Assembly (NCBI GenBank): GCA_003415625.1
Contig: PYIU01000002.1
Span: 2,046,001 to 2,110,000, forward strand
Direction: 5' to 3'
From: Aquanectria penicillioides
Lineage: Eukaryota > Ascomycota > Sordariomycetes > Hypocreales > Nectriaceae
Length of the DNA stretch: 64,000 bases
Positions 1 through 11,372 of the stretch are shown here, piece after piece (the first letter of the stretch is position 1; each line of letters starts with the position of its first letter). Both the position numbers and the translations under genes were made by a program. Below the pieces are notes generated by a model, which saw only the letters and a program-made list of their open reading frames with translations, made no database searches and was not told where the DNA came from.

Positions 1-459
1 TGGGCGAGAGAGAATTGGGATATGCCCATTCTCACCGAATTCATCGAGGCAACACCAACAGCTGAGCTCCTACCGCTCTCCGCCGGTGTGCAAGACGACG
101 AGTCAGAGAACGAGATGGGCATGACGTACGAAGAACTGTCCGTCTTCGGCATTATGAGGAAGGTGGACAAATTCGGACCCTGGTCAGCTTACCTTCGCTT
201 GCTGAGCGACTGGAGAGACCGTCCAGGTTACGGACCGCGCCAGATTGCCGAAAAGGTGTTCCGGTTCTTCAGATTCTATGCTATCAACCGTCACAAGGCG
301 ACCATCATTACCCCCAGCGTGCACTTGTCTCCCTACAACCCGGATGACAATAGGCACGATCTGCGCCCCTTCTTGTATGTGGTTAGTTGGCCGTGGCAAT
401 TCGAGAAGATCAAGGCACACGTCGACCAATTGGAGAAGAAGTTGGCAGAGAAGAAGTAG
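1..459 (+). CDS. QNS1: Glutamine-dependent NAD+ synthetase, C-terminal part (5' end outside window)
   Basis: The reading frame is open from the first base and gives 152 residues before the stop. It is the C-terminal end of eukaryotic glutamine-dependent NAD+ synthetase, the cytosolic enzyme that amidates nicotinic acid adenine dinucleotide to NAD+ with ATP and glutamine. Recognisable family features are EFIEATPTAEL near the start, MGMTYEELSVFG, the RFFRFYAINRHK segment, DDNRHDLRPFLY and the closing WPWQFEKI. These belong to the synthetase half; the N-terminal nitrilase-like glutaminase half and the ATP-loop motif lie upstream. No intron is seen in this part. The stop is followed by a long non-coding stretch, so the gene stands alone on this side. 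Identity rests on recognised family motifs and is secure. Confidence 0.93.
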   Translation, partial: WARENWDMPILTEFIEATPTAELLPLSAGVQDDESENEMGMTYEELSVFGIMRKVDKFGPWSAYLRLLSDWRDRPGYGPRQIAEKVFRFFRFYAINRHKATIITPSVHLSPYNPDDNRHDLRPFLYVVSWPWQFEKIKAHVDQLEKKLAEKK

Positions 460-2188
460 ACCCAGGTGTTTGCAGCCATGGCACGGTGAAACGCGAGCCG
501 ATGGCCGACACTGCGATGATGGCGATCTTGCCAAGCTAGTTTGTGGACTGACACTGCCATGTCCCCGTCGACCTATGCTAGCATTATTCAACGAAATCGC
601 TAGCCTGTTGGGTTGTACACCTCCCTGTCATGGATAGTGTTGCTGATCTTTGATTTGATCGATGCCACCCCCGAATCTTTGGACTGTCACCGCATGCACG
701 ATTTGGTTGGGTCAGGTTAAGCTTGGGTTTTCAGCTTGTGTTAACCCGGGAGATACAAAAAAGCCAGGGAACACAAGAAAGCAATCGAGACCAAATCATT
801 AGATTTAGAGATATTCAGCCCATATGCCGAATTCGGATACCTTGCAACAATGAAGAGAAGGACATGTGATTTACAGGATACAGTGGTGGCTCAGGCCATG
901 AGGCAGAACCCGCTAGTAAAGATATGCATGTGAATAGATCCTAAGATGTTTCGAGGTAGATGGACTCAAGATACTTGTTGTATTCTTACAGAAAAAAAAA
1001 AACAGACAGATAATTTCCGTGAGACTGGGTCGATTATTAGTCGCTTTCATTGCTAGGGGATCTTTTTTTTTTTTTTTTTTTTTTCCAACTGGTTCAACGG
1101 GGTCCCTTGTTTCTGGTTGTTTGTGGACACGAGGACATGCCTCGTGAGTGCCCTCAAATGTATCAGGCCTACACATCAAACTCGAGATAATCATGCGGGC
1201 AAACAGGGACGGCACATGGCCGATTGAGAAGTGAGAAGGGCTCTGGATTACGTTACGCGATTGTCGACGGGACTTCCTGAGGCTGAGCTGAGTGGCATGC
1301 TGGGAAGGCGAGGCCAAAGTCTGGTTTCGGAATGCCGTTGCATGGTCTGTTGATGTTGTTGATTGCCATTTGTTGAGCAACATGTCCCTTGTTGGTTCAT
1401 CACCTACGGCGCTTGGCATAGCGAGCCCCTGGAGATTTTCACAGGTGGGCGCTATAATCGAACTCTAAGCTCCCCAGAGTCCTAGACCAATCCCCCAGAC
1501 CCCCACTGATCTGATCAGCCCCATGCCTTGGTGCCTGGGGACCTGGGTAGCCCCTAACGGGACTTTACTAGGCGGGCCTGCTGCAGGGACAGTTCCTCTT
1601 TTTAGGGCCTAGCACGCCCTGTCTATAGTGGCCCCGGGGGGGGGAGGGGCACCTGCACCGTAAATGGATCACCTCCATCCCCCCCAGGCCAGGCAGGCAG
1701 GCGGCAGGCCAGGTCCCTTATCGTGCGTGACCTGGACCCCCCGTCTGCCGAACACTGGCCGCGCCTGGCGCCTTATCGAGCGTCATCCGCATGCGGCCAT
1801 TCATGATCCATCTCGACTCCAGCAACACTCAAAGCTTCCGAATACGTCCACATACACACGCCCGCGCACTCTCGTTTCACTCCGCACCGCCTCGAGTAAG
1901 CAAGCAACTAGGTCTCCGACCGTTCACAGCACGCTCGCTCGCCGGCAGCTGCCTGTCTGCTTTGCTCCTCGGCCCGTCTTTTTGAGTTTTGAGCCACGTT
2001 GGCCCTTGCATCATTCAATCGCACTTCCGCCGCGGCCGTCTTGATGCTGCTCGCGCTCTGTTGACCACTGGTATGCATCCCCGTCCATGCCCCCCTCATC
2101 GCTTTTCCCCTCCTCTCCTCTCCTCGTCGCCTCGTCGACTCTTCGCCTCTCCATCGTCACCGTCCCTGTGCGACCCTGGAAGCTCACA
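460..2188. other. Intergenic region, QNS1 3' flank and VPS9-gene 5' flank
   Basis: No gene is supported here. It contains a run of 22 T at 1063-1084, a C/G-rich low-complexity stretch at about 1480-1670 with a G9 run near 1632-1640, and a pyrimidine-rich leader (about 2090-2185) directly before the start codon of the VPS9 gene, typical of fungal transcription start regions. Short open frames here have no recognisable content. Confidence 0.7.
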
Positions 2189-4495
2189 ATGATGGTCTAC
2201 AGCACAGCTCAGAGGTTCATGGCTCCCCCAAGCCCCGCTAAGAGCTCCCCAGCTCGCCCGTCCGTCCCCCGTATCGCCTCCTTCTCCCAATCTCACGCCC
2301 CCCAACCCGCCGCTTCCGACGACAGCGATCGCCTCCAGGTGCCCAAGAGAGCCCAAACATTTGCCAACCATGCCGAGCCTGAGAATCCCTACACCCACGG
2401 CCCCCATGTCACAAACGGTCCCGATGCCTTCGACACTGCTGAGCACTCGGACGGGGATGAACCCCTCGAGGGCACCCGAGCTTCCATAGAGCTTGACATC
2501 TTGCCCATTGAGCTCGTCACGCTTACCGACAGGTAATATTCCCACTTGCTCTCGACTTGTCATTCGGTTTGCTGACTATCTCCAGCTTCATCGAGTCGCT
2601 GTCTGCCAAAGTTCATCCTACCCCACCCAACATCGAGAGGTTGTCCCAGCTCTTCCAAGAATTCTACACATTGGCATCATCCCACATCAACACCCACATC
2701 AATGCCCTTGCAACCAAACAGAGCCGTGATATTTCCCCTTCTCCTTCGTCCTCCTCCATTTCCTCCGCCGCTAGCCGTCTGCGATCCAAGGCCAGCTCCT
2801 TGAATGTCAAGGACAAGACCAAGCTGGAACCCGAGCAACAAATGATTACAGCAGATGAACTTGCCAACCGGAAACGCGCTAGGAAAGCTCTTGAGGCCAA
2901 GAGAGTTCTGCTAGAAGAAGCTGTTGAGCGCAGACTGTGCGAAGGCATCTATGAACGAATCTATCGACATCGGAGCACTCAAGACGAGGCACAAGACGAT
3001 AAACTCCGCTCAAAAACAGCAGCGCTGGCACTGGTCGAAATTGGACCCACAGACTTGGGTATCGACCTCGGTGATGAGGCAAATCAATCAGCAGAGGCTA
3101 AGGCGGCTAAGTCGGAGGATATCAAGCAGCGCCTGGAGCAAGCCCGTAAGGATCTCATCATGATGACCCAGAAGAGATATCCTCTCGGGAAGCTCAACCA
3201 CCTCAAAGCTGCTCATAGGAGCATTGTTGATACTCTGGCGCACTTCCATCCCTCTGCTTCTGCTGATGAGATCATGCCTATGCTCATTTACACTCTCATC
3301 ACCTTGCCACCTGAGAACCTCCACGTCATCAGCGACGTTCATTTCATTCAATACTTCCGATGGGAACCTAAGCTGACTGGAGAGGCTGCATACTGCCTCA
3401 CCAATCTGGAAGCTGTCATTAGTTTTCTCCAGACTGTTGACCTGGCCACTTTACGTGCAGATGAACTCCCCTCTGGCCCGGCCAAGAGCGCGAGCCCAAA
3501 GTCGGAGACATTCCCGCCTGCCTACCCTCAAGGCACAGCCCCAGCAGCTCAAAGCGCTCCAGAAACATCTAAAGACACGGCTACGGGGACAAAGCCTGCT
3601 GCCCAGCCGCTAAAGGCCGCCAATACATTGCGTAATAGGCGCCTCAGCGATCTCGTCAACACACCAGCTCAAGCTTTTGGAGCAGCCAGCGATGCGGTCT
3701 TCAACACGGCTGATCAGGGCCTGAAAACCATCTCCAACAGTCTGGGCGACAGCTACAAGTTCTTGGTAGGTAAGCTACGAGAACACCAAGATGGACCTCG
3801 AGAATCTATAATTGTGCCAAGAACACTCGACGACGCCCGCAAGCTTGTCAGCACCCCACCCCCCGACGACGATGACAGCATCAGCGGAATCAACTCCCTT
3901 CTCGGCCCCGACGATACAGAGCATCAAAAGCGACCCGGGCAACGGGAAGACCGCGTTCTTAACCTCATTGGTGGTCGCCGTGACCACAGCGCTGATAGCA
4001 ACCGCAGTGGTCGAAGCGTTAGTTCGTCTAAGAAAGTTCTCTTCGCCTCCGAGGACTCCCGCGCTGCGGGTTCATCCGCGACCCCCAACCAGAACCCTGC
4101 CGTCCTCGAGCAAATGCGCAACTTGGGTAACTCTTTCAACCCCATGGCTCGCTTGCCAAGCATCAGCATGATTCGTGGGTTCGGCCGCAATACCTCAACA
4201 CCTCCTGCCCCGGCGGCCAAGGACCCAAAGCCTGCCGACGGGGGAGATTTGGCAACCGTACGTGTTATCCCTAGAATAAAATCTAGCTTCAAATTACTGA
4301 CTTGAACAGGCATTTCCTGACATTGCGGCCGCCCTGCCTCCCAAAGAGGTCCCCAAAATCGCACCGCCTAACAAGCGCTTCATGGAGATACAGACCCCTG
4401 GGGAGCTGAGACTAGGTGAGGTCCTTGACCTTCTGCGTGACTACCGCCGTCTCGCCGGCGCATTGAAGGACATGGGAGCCTTCGAAACAAAATGA
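2189..4495 (+). CDS. VPS9-domain protein, probable Rab5-type GTPase exchange factor (Muk1-like)
   Basis: Three exons, 2189-2532, 2586-4257 and 4310-4495, give 733 residues; introns of 53 and 52 nt are GT..AG and keep frame exactly. The VPS9 domain lies at about residues 225-405, ending in a block with ADEIMPMLIYTLI (the conserved Asp and hydrophobic core) and GEAAYCLTNLEAVISF (the conserved Tyr and Glu), the signature of exchange factors that load GTP on Rab5/Vps21 GTPases in endosome traffic. The N-terminal 115 residues are Ser/Pro-rich, and the region after about 410 is long, low in complexity and probably disordered. The C-terminal exon adds a short conserved-looking tail (DLLRDYRRLAGALKDM). 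I chose the ATG at 2189 because it has an A at -3 and follows the pyrimidine-rich leader; the frame is also open upstream to 2087. By layout it resembles yeast Muk1 more than Vps9, since no CUE domain is seen; that is inference. Confidence 0.88.
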
Positions 4496-5252
4496 CATGT
4501 AGGATGACTCTGGTTGGGCATGAGCGTTGTATCTAGAGGTTTGAAGATGTGATTGGACATTGCGGGTATCATGGATCGGGACGGCGTTGGCGATGGCATT
4601 GGCTTCGGTATATTTTGACTATAGACTGTCCCTCATTAGGATACACTTTACACATTGAATTGAGATCGGATCGGTCAGTTCTTACAGACGGCTCGGTTTA
4701 TACAGGAGAGAAACAGGCCTCAAGAGGGAAAGGAAATAGGGCGTTGAGATTGGTAGGGGTTCTTTGTATTTGAACTGCCCTTCTATATTCTAGCTCATAA
4801 AGAGAAGGGTTTCATGAAGAAAGAAAAAAAAAAGAAAAGAAAAATCGAGCCCTGTCAAGTACATTTGTGGACCGTCGTGCTAACAATACCAACTCATAAC
4901 CCTGGATTCATTCCGACACGCCTCCGAGTCTGTGTTCTCGGGAAAAGAAAATATAAGAAACCCCGAAACGCTCAAACCTGACGATGGTACCTTGCTCAAA
5001 CTCCTGCTTATAGCATTCTTCTAATTGTGTGTCAAGTCCAGTGCATTCATTGCACGCCCACCCTTTGGGCCACTGCCATGGCCCACCGACGAACCAACGT
5101 TCCCTTGGTTGTCCATTTTGAAATGATAGGATGATAGAATATATGTGTGAAATAGAAAGGTGTTTCTCATGGGCAAGCCATATGCGATGGGTCTATAGTT
5201 TTCATGCCCATTTATGGAAAGGGATGAGAGGTTTCATGCTTGAATGAGTCTT
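4496..5252. other. Convergent 3' region between VPS9 gene and TRK gene
   Basis: The two flanking genes end toward each other here. Nothing coding is supported. The stretch holds both 3' UTRs and an A-rich tract around 4820-4845. Confidence 0.7.
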
Positions 5253-8200
5253 CTAGGACAGATGAGTGGTTCCCACTTTTCGTGGATGGAAGTTGTGAGA
5301 TTCAATGTTGCGGAGCGGTCCAAGCTCGTCCTTCTCCTCATCGAAGATAGGTTCAGTGACAGCCCGTTCGAATTCATGCGAGGTCCCTGATTGAGTTCTC
5401 TTGTGACCATGAATAGCATCATTGCGGATGACTGGACCCGGGAACAGGAATTGTGTGATGATGTGGCTATTGGCTCGTTCTCGATCTCGGCCTCGACTAA
5501 CACTGCGGCGTCTTCCTGCAACATTCCCATGCGCATTATAATCAGTTCCCGTAGTTGAGGCTGCTGTGTGGGTGGGGACAAGGATTGGTTGATCCTCCTC
5601 AGCCTCCTTCTGGAATCGAGCCTCGCTGGGCAAGAGTACAGCTCTGTCCAGGCCGTATGGTAGGCCACGATGACGGCCTCGAATTTGCATGGCAACGATG
5701 ATGAGTTTTCCGACAACGGTAAATTGCGAACACAACGAGGCGTTGTACCCGGTACCACCCATGCTGAGGCCTACAGTGCCATAGGCACTAATGACCTCGA
5801 ACAAGATGGCAAAGAGGTCAAAATCTCCTGCTTTGAGCTTGTTTCCTTCGCTGATCGCGAGGAGAAAGAAGCCGACGAATACATACCACAAGTCGAAAGA
5901 GAGCTGGCGTCGCAAATGGGTACTAACATAGGAGAGAGCAGTTGCCTCCATCCCCCTCCGGTTCCGTCGAAATCATTCTTGTCCTTGTAAACACCGAGAG
6001 ACTTCTCCTCATAGACATTGGTTCTTCGGATAGAGATGGCAATAGGGAAGATGGAGATGTACATCATGATCATATACAAGACGGGCATGGCTGGATGCAG
6101 CGCAGACATGCTGAAGCAAGAGAAGCCCGCAGTTCGGGTTGCTGCGGCCTGGAAGAGGCCATCTGCAACTCGCGTGTGAACAGGGAGGCCGTCAACCACA
6201 CTTGAGTTGAGCTGTATGCCATTAGTCTTGATTCGAGTAAACGACAAAGAGGGTAAAGAGGGATACCAACATCTAGGACGATGAAGAAGACCAAGTCGAT
6301 GATATTTAGGCCAACGAGAATCCAGAAAAGCCACCAGTTTGCGCTCGATGGGAACAACAAAGTAAAACATCGACGTGGGTGATCGAGGAGAAATCGCAGC
6401 TCCTCCCAAAGACCTGAGCCAGTGGGCGCAATCTTGGAGAGAACCCATATAATGAACCGAAGCATGACTGGGAACCCTGTGTTTCCGATGATGATGAAAA
6501 ACCACATTGTCATCATGATGTATTCGGACGTGTTGAACGAATTCATGCTATCGGGGGTCAAGGTGAAACCCAAGTCCATGAAAGCCGAGTTAGATGTCCA
6601 AAGGGCCCACCAAACCCTAGAAACACTAGAGTTATCTACAATCTCGCCGTAGTGGTTGTTGTGTAGAATAAAGGGGACGAGGCAAATCGCAGCGATAATA
6701 TGAAAGCCCCAGAAGTAGCAAATCAAAATGATGGCCAGAGTCCTGAGGGACCGGTACTCAATACCACCCAATTCCTCACGCTGTTCCATCGTCAAACCCA
6801 CAAAGTTGGAGTTTCGCGCTATGGTCGGGTTGTAGCTGAGATATGGCATATCGGTAGTAGTATCGCGTGTCCAGACGGATTTGATGGTGTCGATGGTGCG
6901 TGTTCGGAAGGCACTCGCGGGTCTTCCGCTCTCATCGTCCTCAAGAACGCCCCCGTGGCTGCGAGAGGTAGTTCGACCCTTCCGAAGTCTGAATGCCGTT
7001 AAGTGACCATGGATGGCTTTGGCCTCACTGGCGCTTTCATCCTTGGCAGGCCGTTCAGGTTCCTCAATGACAATTGTTGGACGCCTGTCACGAGGCGGTT
7101 GGGCGTCAACTCTTTCATTGTTGGATCGGGTCACGGTCATGTTGTCGTCGTCATCGCCAGCGTCCCCATCATCAACACGCCGAGGACCCATTCCCCTTTC
7201 AGCGTCTCGGGGGCCTGGAATGCGCAGGATCTCATTAGCATTGTCCTGGTTTCGTTGGCGTTCTAGGATAGCGATATGCTCGGCATTGGAACGCTTCGGC
7301 GGGAATTTGGTATCGTCATCGACACCATCGCTCCTTTTGACCGTGTCGGCGAAGGTGATTGCGGTGGGTGTAACACCAAGTGCTTGGATGTTTCTTGGCT
7401 CGCTCTTTTCGGCGTGGCCATTCTCTGCTTGTTCAGGTTTGTCCAGGGGACCCAGATCCATGCTATTTGATCGAGCGGCAGATACAGTAGCCGTGTCGCT
7501 TTCGTCGCCACTTGCGGGAAGTGTCTTAGTCGGCGGGTATCCGTTGTTGTCGTTGTCGTTGTTGTTGTTGTTGTTGTTATCATCATCATCATCAATAATC
7601 GCTTGGGAATCGCTTCTCTCATTTTCATCGAGAAGAATTCCATCATTGGTCATTCGATGGGACCGACCAGGAACAACGGTGATACGGCGGCCATTAACAC
7701 CCTCCTCGGCACCACGCTCCTCATTCCGCGCCCGCGACTTAGACTTGGACAAAGTGCCGCGACGGTGTCTGGCATCCTTGACCCAGCCCTTGAACCGTTT
7801 TTCAAACCAGTAGAGCCTTAGGAAAACGACAGATCCATGCAGCGTGATTGGATTAGATAGCAACGTGAAGAAATAGATGACAACCTGCTGGAAAGTCGTG
7901 ATGGTGTTCAAGTCCTCGGGATTGAGGCCGGCTTGTGTGTTGGCGCCGCTGGCGAAGAGGAGGGCGTCGATGTAATCAACAGAGTCGGTCCCGGAGAAGT
8001 AGATGATGATCGATGCCAGAATTGTAGCACCTATGATCCAAGTATCTGCAGCACTCTGAGTCAGTGGATCTGGGTTTGGCAAGTTGGAGAGGTGCTCGCC
8101 ACGTGGTTGGTGGTGGGGGGTTCGATGCAGCTACCGTTTTGGAGACCAGACAGACGCAGAGACGGCGGCAGCAGTTCGCAGAAGTAGCAGCACGCGCAGC

Positions 8201-8349
8201 AACAACACCAACGAAAATCAAAATCAAAAGCAAATAAAAATAAACCCACAGTGGACAGAAATGAAATTGAAGTGCGGCGTCTTGGACACAAAGGCTGGCT
8301 TTGCGGCCTTGAGCTGCGACCAGCAGAAGGAGAGCGCCCGATCCAGCAT
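5253..8349 (-). CDS. TRK1: TRK-family potassium transporter, with an apparent one-base frameshift
   Basis: Exons on the minus strand are 8349-8250, 8045-6271 and 6211-5253. Exon 1 encodes LKAAKPAFVSKTPHFNFISVH, the hallmark start of fungal TRK K+ transporters, and joins exactly to YTWIIGATILASI. The plasma-membrane protein (about 944 residues) carries out high-affinity K+ uptake. It has a first membrane pair, a very long hydrophilic cytoplasmic loop (roughly residues 115-460) with Asp and Asn runs, then the remaining TrkH segments, including LFQAAATRTAGF and RQLSFDLWYVFVGFF. The 3' part ends with KLIIVAMQIRGRHRGLPYG and a basic, Ser-rich tail. The intron between VLD and LNSSVVDG is 59 nt; the first intron is 204 nt. 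Oddity: the frame breaks at a C5 run (5952-5956 on the plus strand) between the hydrophilic GTGGG stretch and ATALSYVSTHLRRQ. One more base there restores the conserved frame, and exon 3 is one base short of a multiple of three. No plausible intron explains it. Confidence 0.9.
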
Positions 8350-8942
8350 GGCGCGAGGCTGAGGGACAGACACGGCGCTGAACCGAGGCCCGGGGATGAA
8401 AGTGCGTAAAGATGAAGACAAGGGGAGGAAAGGAGAAGGGGAGGGAGGCAAGAATAAGCAGTGAGAGGACGGCGGGTTAAATCAGAGGCATGGTGGAAGC
8501 GGTGAAAGGGGTATAGTAGCAGTGGACTTGACAAGTGACAGTGGTGGGAAGAGAAGGACGGAGGATGTTGACACAAAGTTTAGGGCCGACTGGGGTTGCA
8601 GAGTGGCGTGGAGAATGGAGGAGAGGTGAAGGGTCAGAGGTGCAGCAAGAATTGATGAGAAGAAATATGAGTAAGGAAGATAATGAATAGACGGGGTGTG
8701 GGTGCAACGGCGAGTGGCGGGCGTCGGCCTTGTCGAGCTTGTCGGAGAAGTTGGTGTGGTAAGGTGGCTGTGGTGAGAATTGGATCCAGGCTTAGAGTTG
8801 ACTAGTTGAAAGAGAGTCAAGACCCAAGAACCAAGGAGCGGACCACGACGATTGGTGAAACGGGGGTCTGGGTCAGGAAAAACGAATGGATAAGACGGGT
8901 GTCTGGACCGGAGAGGGATTGGAGAAGGTCGGGGAGATGAGT

Positions 8943-8962
8943 TAGGTAGGTAGGTAGGTAGG
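8943..8962. repeat. (TAGG)5 microsatellite
   Basis: Five tandem TAGG units. Related CCTA/TAGG tracts recur in other intergenic parts of the window, for example near 10505, 13035, 39250 and 60755. Confidence 0.9.
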
Positions 8963-9234
8963 CAGGTAGATGACTACGGAGCAAGTACGTAGACAGACAG
9001 ATAGGGCAGGGTTCTGCAGTAGGAGGGTAGGGAAAAAAGGACAATGGTAATGTGATGCAGAACAACAGGACAATTACCAGAGCCGAGGCGAGGTGACGTG
9101 ACGTGAAGCGAGAGGCAACCAGCGAGGAAGAAAAAAATTCGAGCTGCGCAAGCAGACGAAATATGGCTCCCCTCCCCAACGTGGGTTCCAGGTTCCGGGC
9201 GGAAGGAGGCGAGGCGAGGACAAGAATGGGGACA

Positions 9235-9255
9235 ACGACGACGACGACGACGACG
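9235..9255. repeat. (ACG)7 microsatellite
   Basis: Tandem trinucleotide ACG in the non-coding TRK upstream region. Confidence 0.9.
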
Positions 9256-10038
9256 GACCAGGAAACACTGACCAAATAACAACAGAAGTGGAAGCGTAAG
9301 CGGAAAGGGGGAAAAGCAGGAAGAGACTAGGTAGACGGGGTGACAGCAAAAGAAAGGTGGTATAATACAGTCAACCAGAAGCACAGGTCCCCGACAATAG
9401 TGTTGTTTTCTCAGCCCAAGCCTGAGGTCAAGGCAAGGAGTCGAGATCAAGCATCAGAGTCAGAGCCAGAAAAGTGACCTCCGACCGGCAGCAAAGAAGT
9501 GCAACAGCGACTCGGGATACGCGACCCAGACACGAGGGCGATGCAATCAAGCAGAGGCCCGGGTCCAAGCTCAGGACCACGCAACGACAGGACCCGAGGA
9601 TGCAGCAAAAAGCTGCAAGAAGGGACGGGACAGGGCAGGGGGGGAGGGCCAAAAGCAAAGTGGCAGCAGGCGGCAGAGACGGGGTCCAAGGAATTGGGAG
9701 CAGGGGGACCAGCAGCCAAGCAGCCAAAGTGCAAGGAGGGTACGACAACAACAACGGGTACTGTGTACGTAGTGTGGTAAAAGGGAAACAAGGACGGGAG
9801 GGGGGAAAAATTGCGACCTCCCAATCAATCTCAGTGGTAGTTAGAGCCAAAACAAGACCGGGTCAAGTCATCGTCGGCTCATCAAAAAGCTTGTTAGCTT
9901 ACTAGCCCCTGCGGCGGCTCAAGGGGCGTTTTGTTCAGTTCGGACCAGTTCCCCGGTAGCGTAGCGTTTGTGCCTGGACTCGGTGAAGCAGCCAGCGTCC
10001 GTGGCAGCAGTACAGCTTAAAGGCTCCAAGGTCAAGGT

Positions 10039-10062
10039 CAAGCAAGCAAGCAAGCAAGCAAG
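10039..10062. repeat. (CAAG)6 microsatellite
   Basis: Six tandem CAAG units, followed at about 10078-10130 by an alternating GT/GC-rich purine-pyrimidine tract of the kind that can adopt Z-DNA. Confidence 0.9.
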
Positions 10063-11321
10063 CGGCCTAGGTGAGGGTGCGTATGCGTGTGCATGTGTGC
10101 GTGCTTGTGCGCGCGTGCGTGCGTGTGTGGATAATAACTTTGTATGCATTCAGTTCCCCCTCAGGCACCCAAGGCACCCAAGGCACCATCAAGGCGGTGA
10201 GAAAAGAGACAAAGGGTCATAGCTGTGTCAGTCCTAGAACGTCTAACATCATTCCATCGATCTGCTTCCAATTCCGGGTGAAGGTCTCAGGCCTGCGTGG
10301 GGTGAAGTGCGCTGCCATGCCATCGGCCATATGATGACGAGGGCAGTCACACCAAAATTGCAAAAAACGTCAGAGTGCATCTCACCAGGGCGGGAATTAT
10401 TGCGAGCGTGCTCACAAGGATCCTGGTCGCTATGCCTTTGGGATTTTTATTTTTATTTTTTATTTGATTGGTTTTTTTTTTTGTTCCTCCACCTTCCGAG
10501 GTAACTACCTACCTGTGTACTCCTACTGCGCTCCCCCTTCCTCTTCAAATCCATCCGGAGGTCTATCCCTTCCGCCCCGCTCCTTTCCAACAGGCCCAAG
10601 CTTCTAGGTTCTCTGCGAGCGGAGATCCACACCTCCACCCCACTACCCGGCTGTCCACTGTCTTTGCTGCAGCACACGGGGAATCCGTGTCCATTCACTC
10701 GAGGCAACCCGAGCCCACCTACAACCCACTGCTTCGTACAACGCGCCCACATTGGAATCCACCTCGCAGCCGTCGGTTCCATGGAGGGTTCATTCAGCGG
10801 TCTGTCCGCTGTTGTGCAGTGCATGGCGCTGCCCACAGCAACACAGCACAGCACAGCACGTACATGTACCACTGGGTCGTTTGTGGTGTGCTGCATTCAG
10901 ACGGCCCACCGATTGAGGCAGTGATGAACCCTCCCCTGAATCAATTGGTTTACGCCTCAGCCAATGGTCAGATAGCTAAATAACCCAATTGCTATTGTCA
11001 TGGAAATCAAAGACAGACGACCCTTCTGGAACAACCAGGTACGCGGTGATGAGCGAGATAAGGGGCAAAGGCAACACAGAGACCTGGGCGGCGGCGGCTG
11101 GGTCCCCAGGAAAACTCTCCCCCAGGCCCCGGCCAAGGGATACACACCATGAGCCATGGACATGGACGTCCAGTCGGAGCACCTAGGCTGATATCAGAAG
11201 CATTGCCAACACCCAGCCACTGCGCATCCCTCCCAGTGTACCGACATCTGTACAGTACGTACCCTTGATCGTAACGGTTCCCTTTTCCAGCACACCCGGC
11301 ACTCGAAGGGTAGATGACAGG

Positions 11322-11372
11322 GTCCCCTCGGGAGATTCGAACCCAAGGTTAGGGGACGGTGTTACGCCGTCC
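11322..11372 (-). other. Two overlapping perfect hairpins with a Pol III B-box-like loop
   Basis: GTCCCCT at 11322-11328 pairs with AGGGGAC at 11351-11357, and GGACGG at 11354-11359 pairs with CCGTCC at 11367-11372. The first loop reads GGTTCGAATCT on the minus strand, one base from the tRNA B-box consensus. The arms do not fold into a normal cloverleaf (no 5' acceptor partner, weak T-stem), so this is not called a tRNA gene. It could be a tRNA-derived relic or chance. Confidence 0.35.

Noticed and set aside
7013..7813. 266-codon open frame antisense to the TRK hydrophilic loop
   Set aside because: A Ser/Leu-rich shadow of the repetitive Asp/Asn/Arg loop sequence; no independent support.
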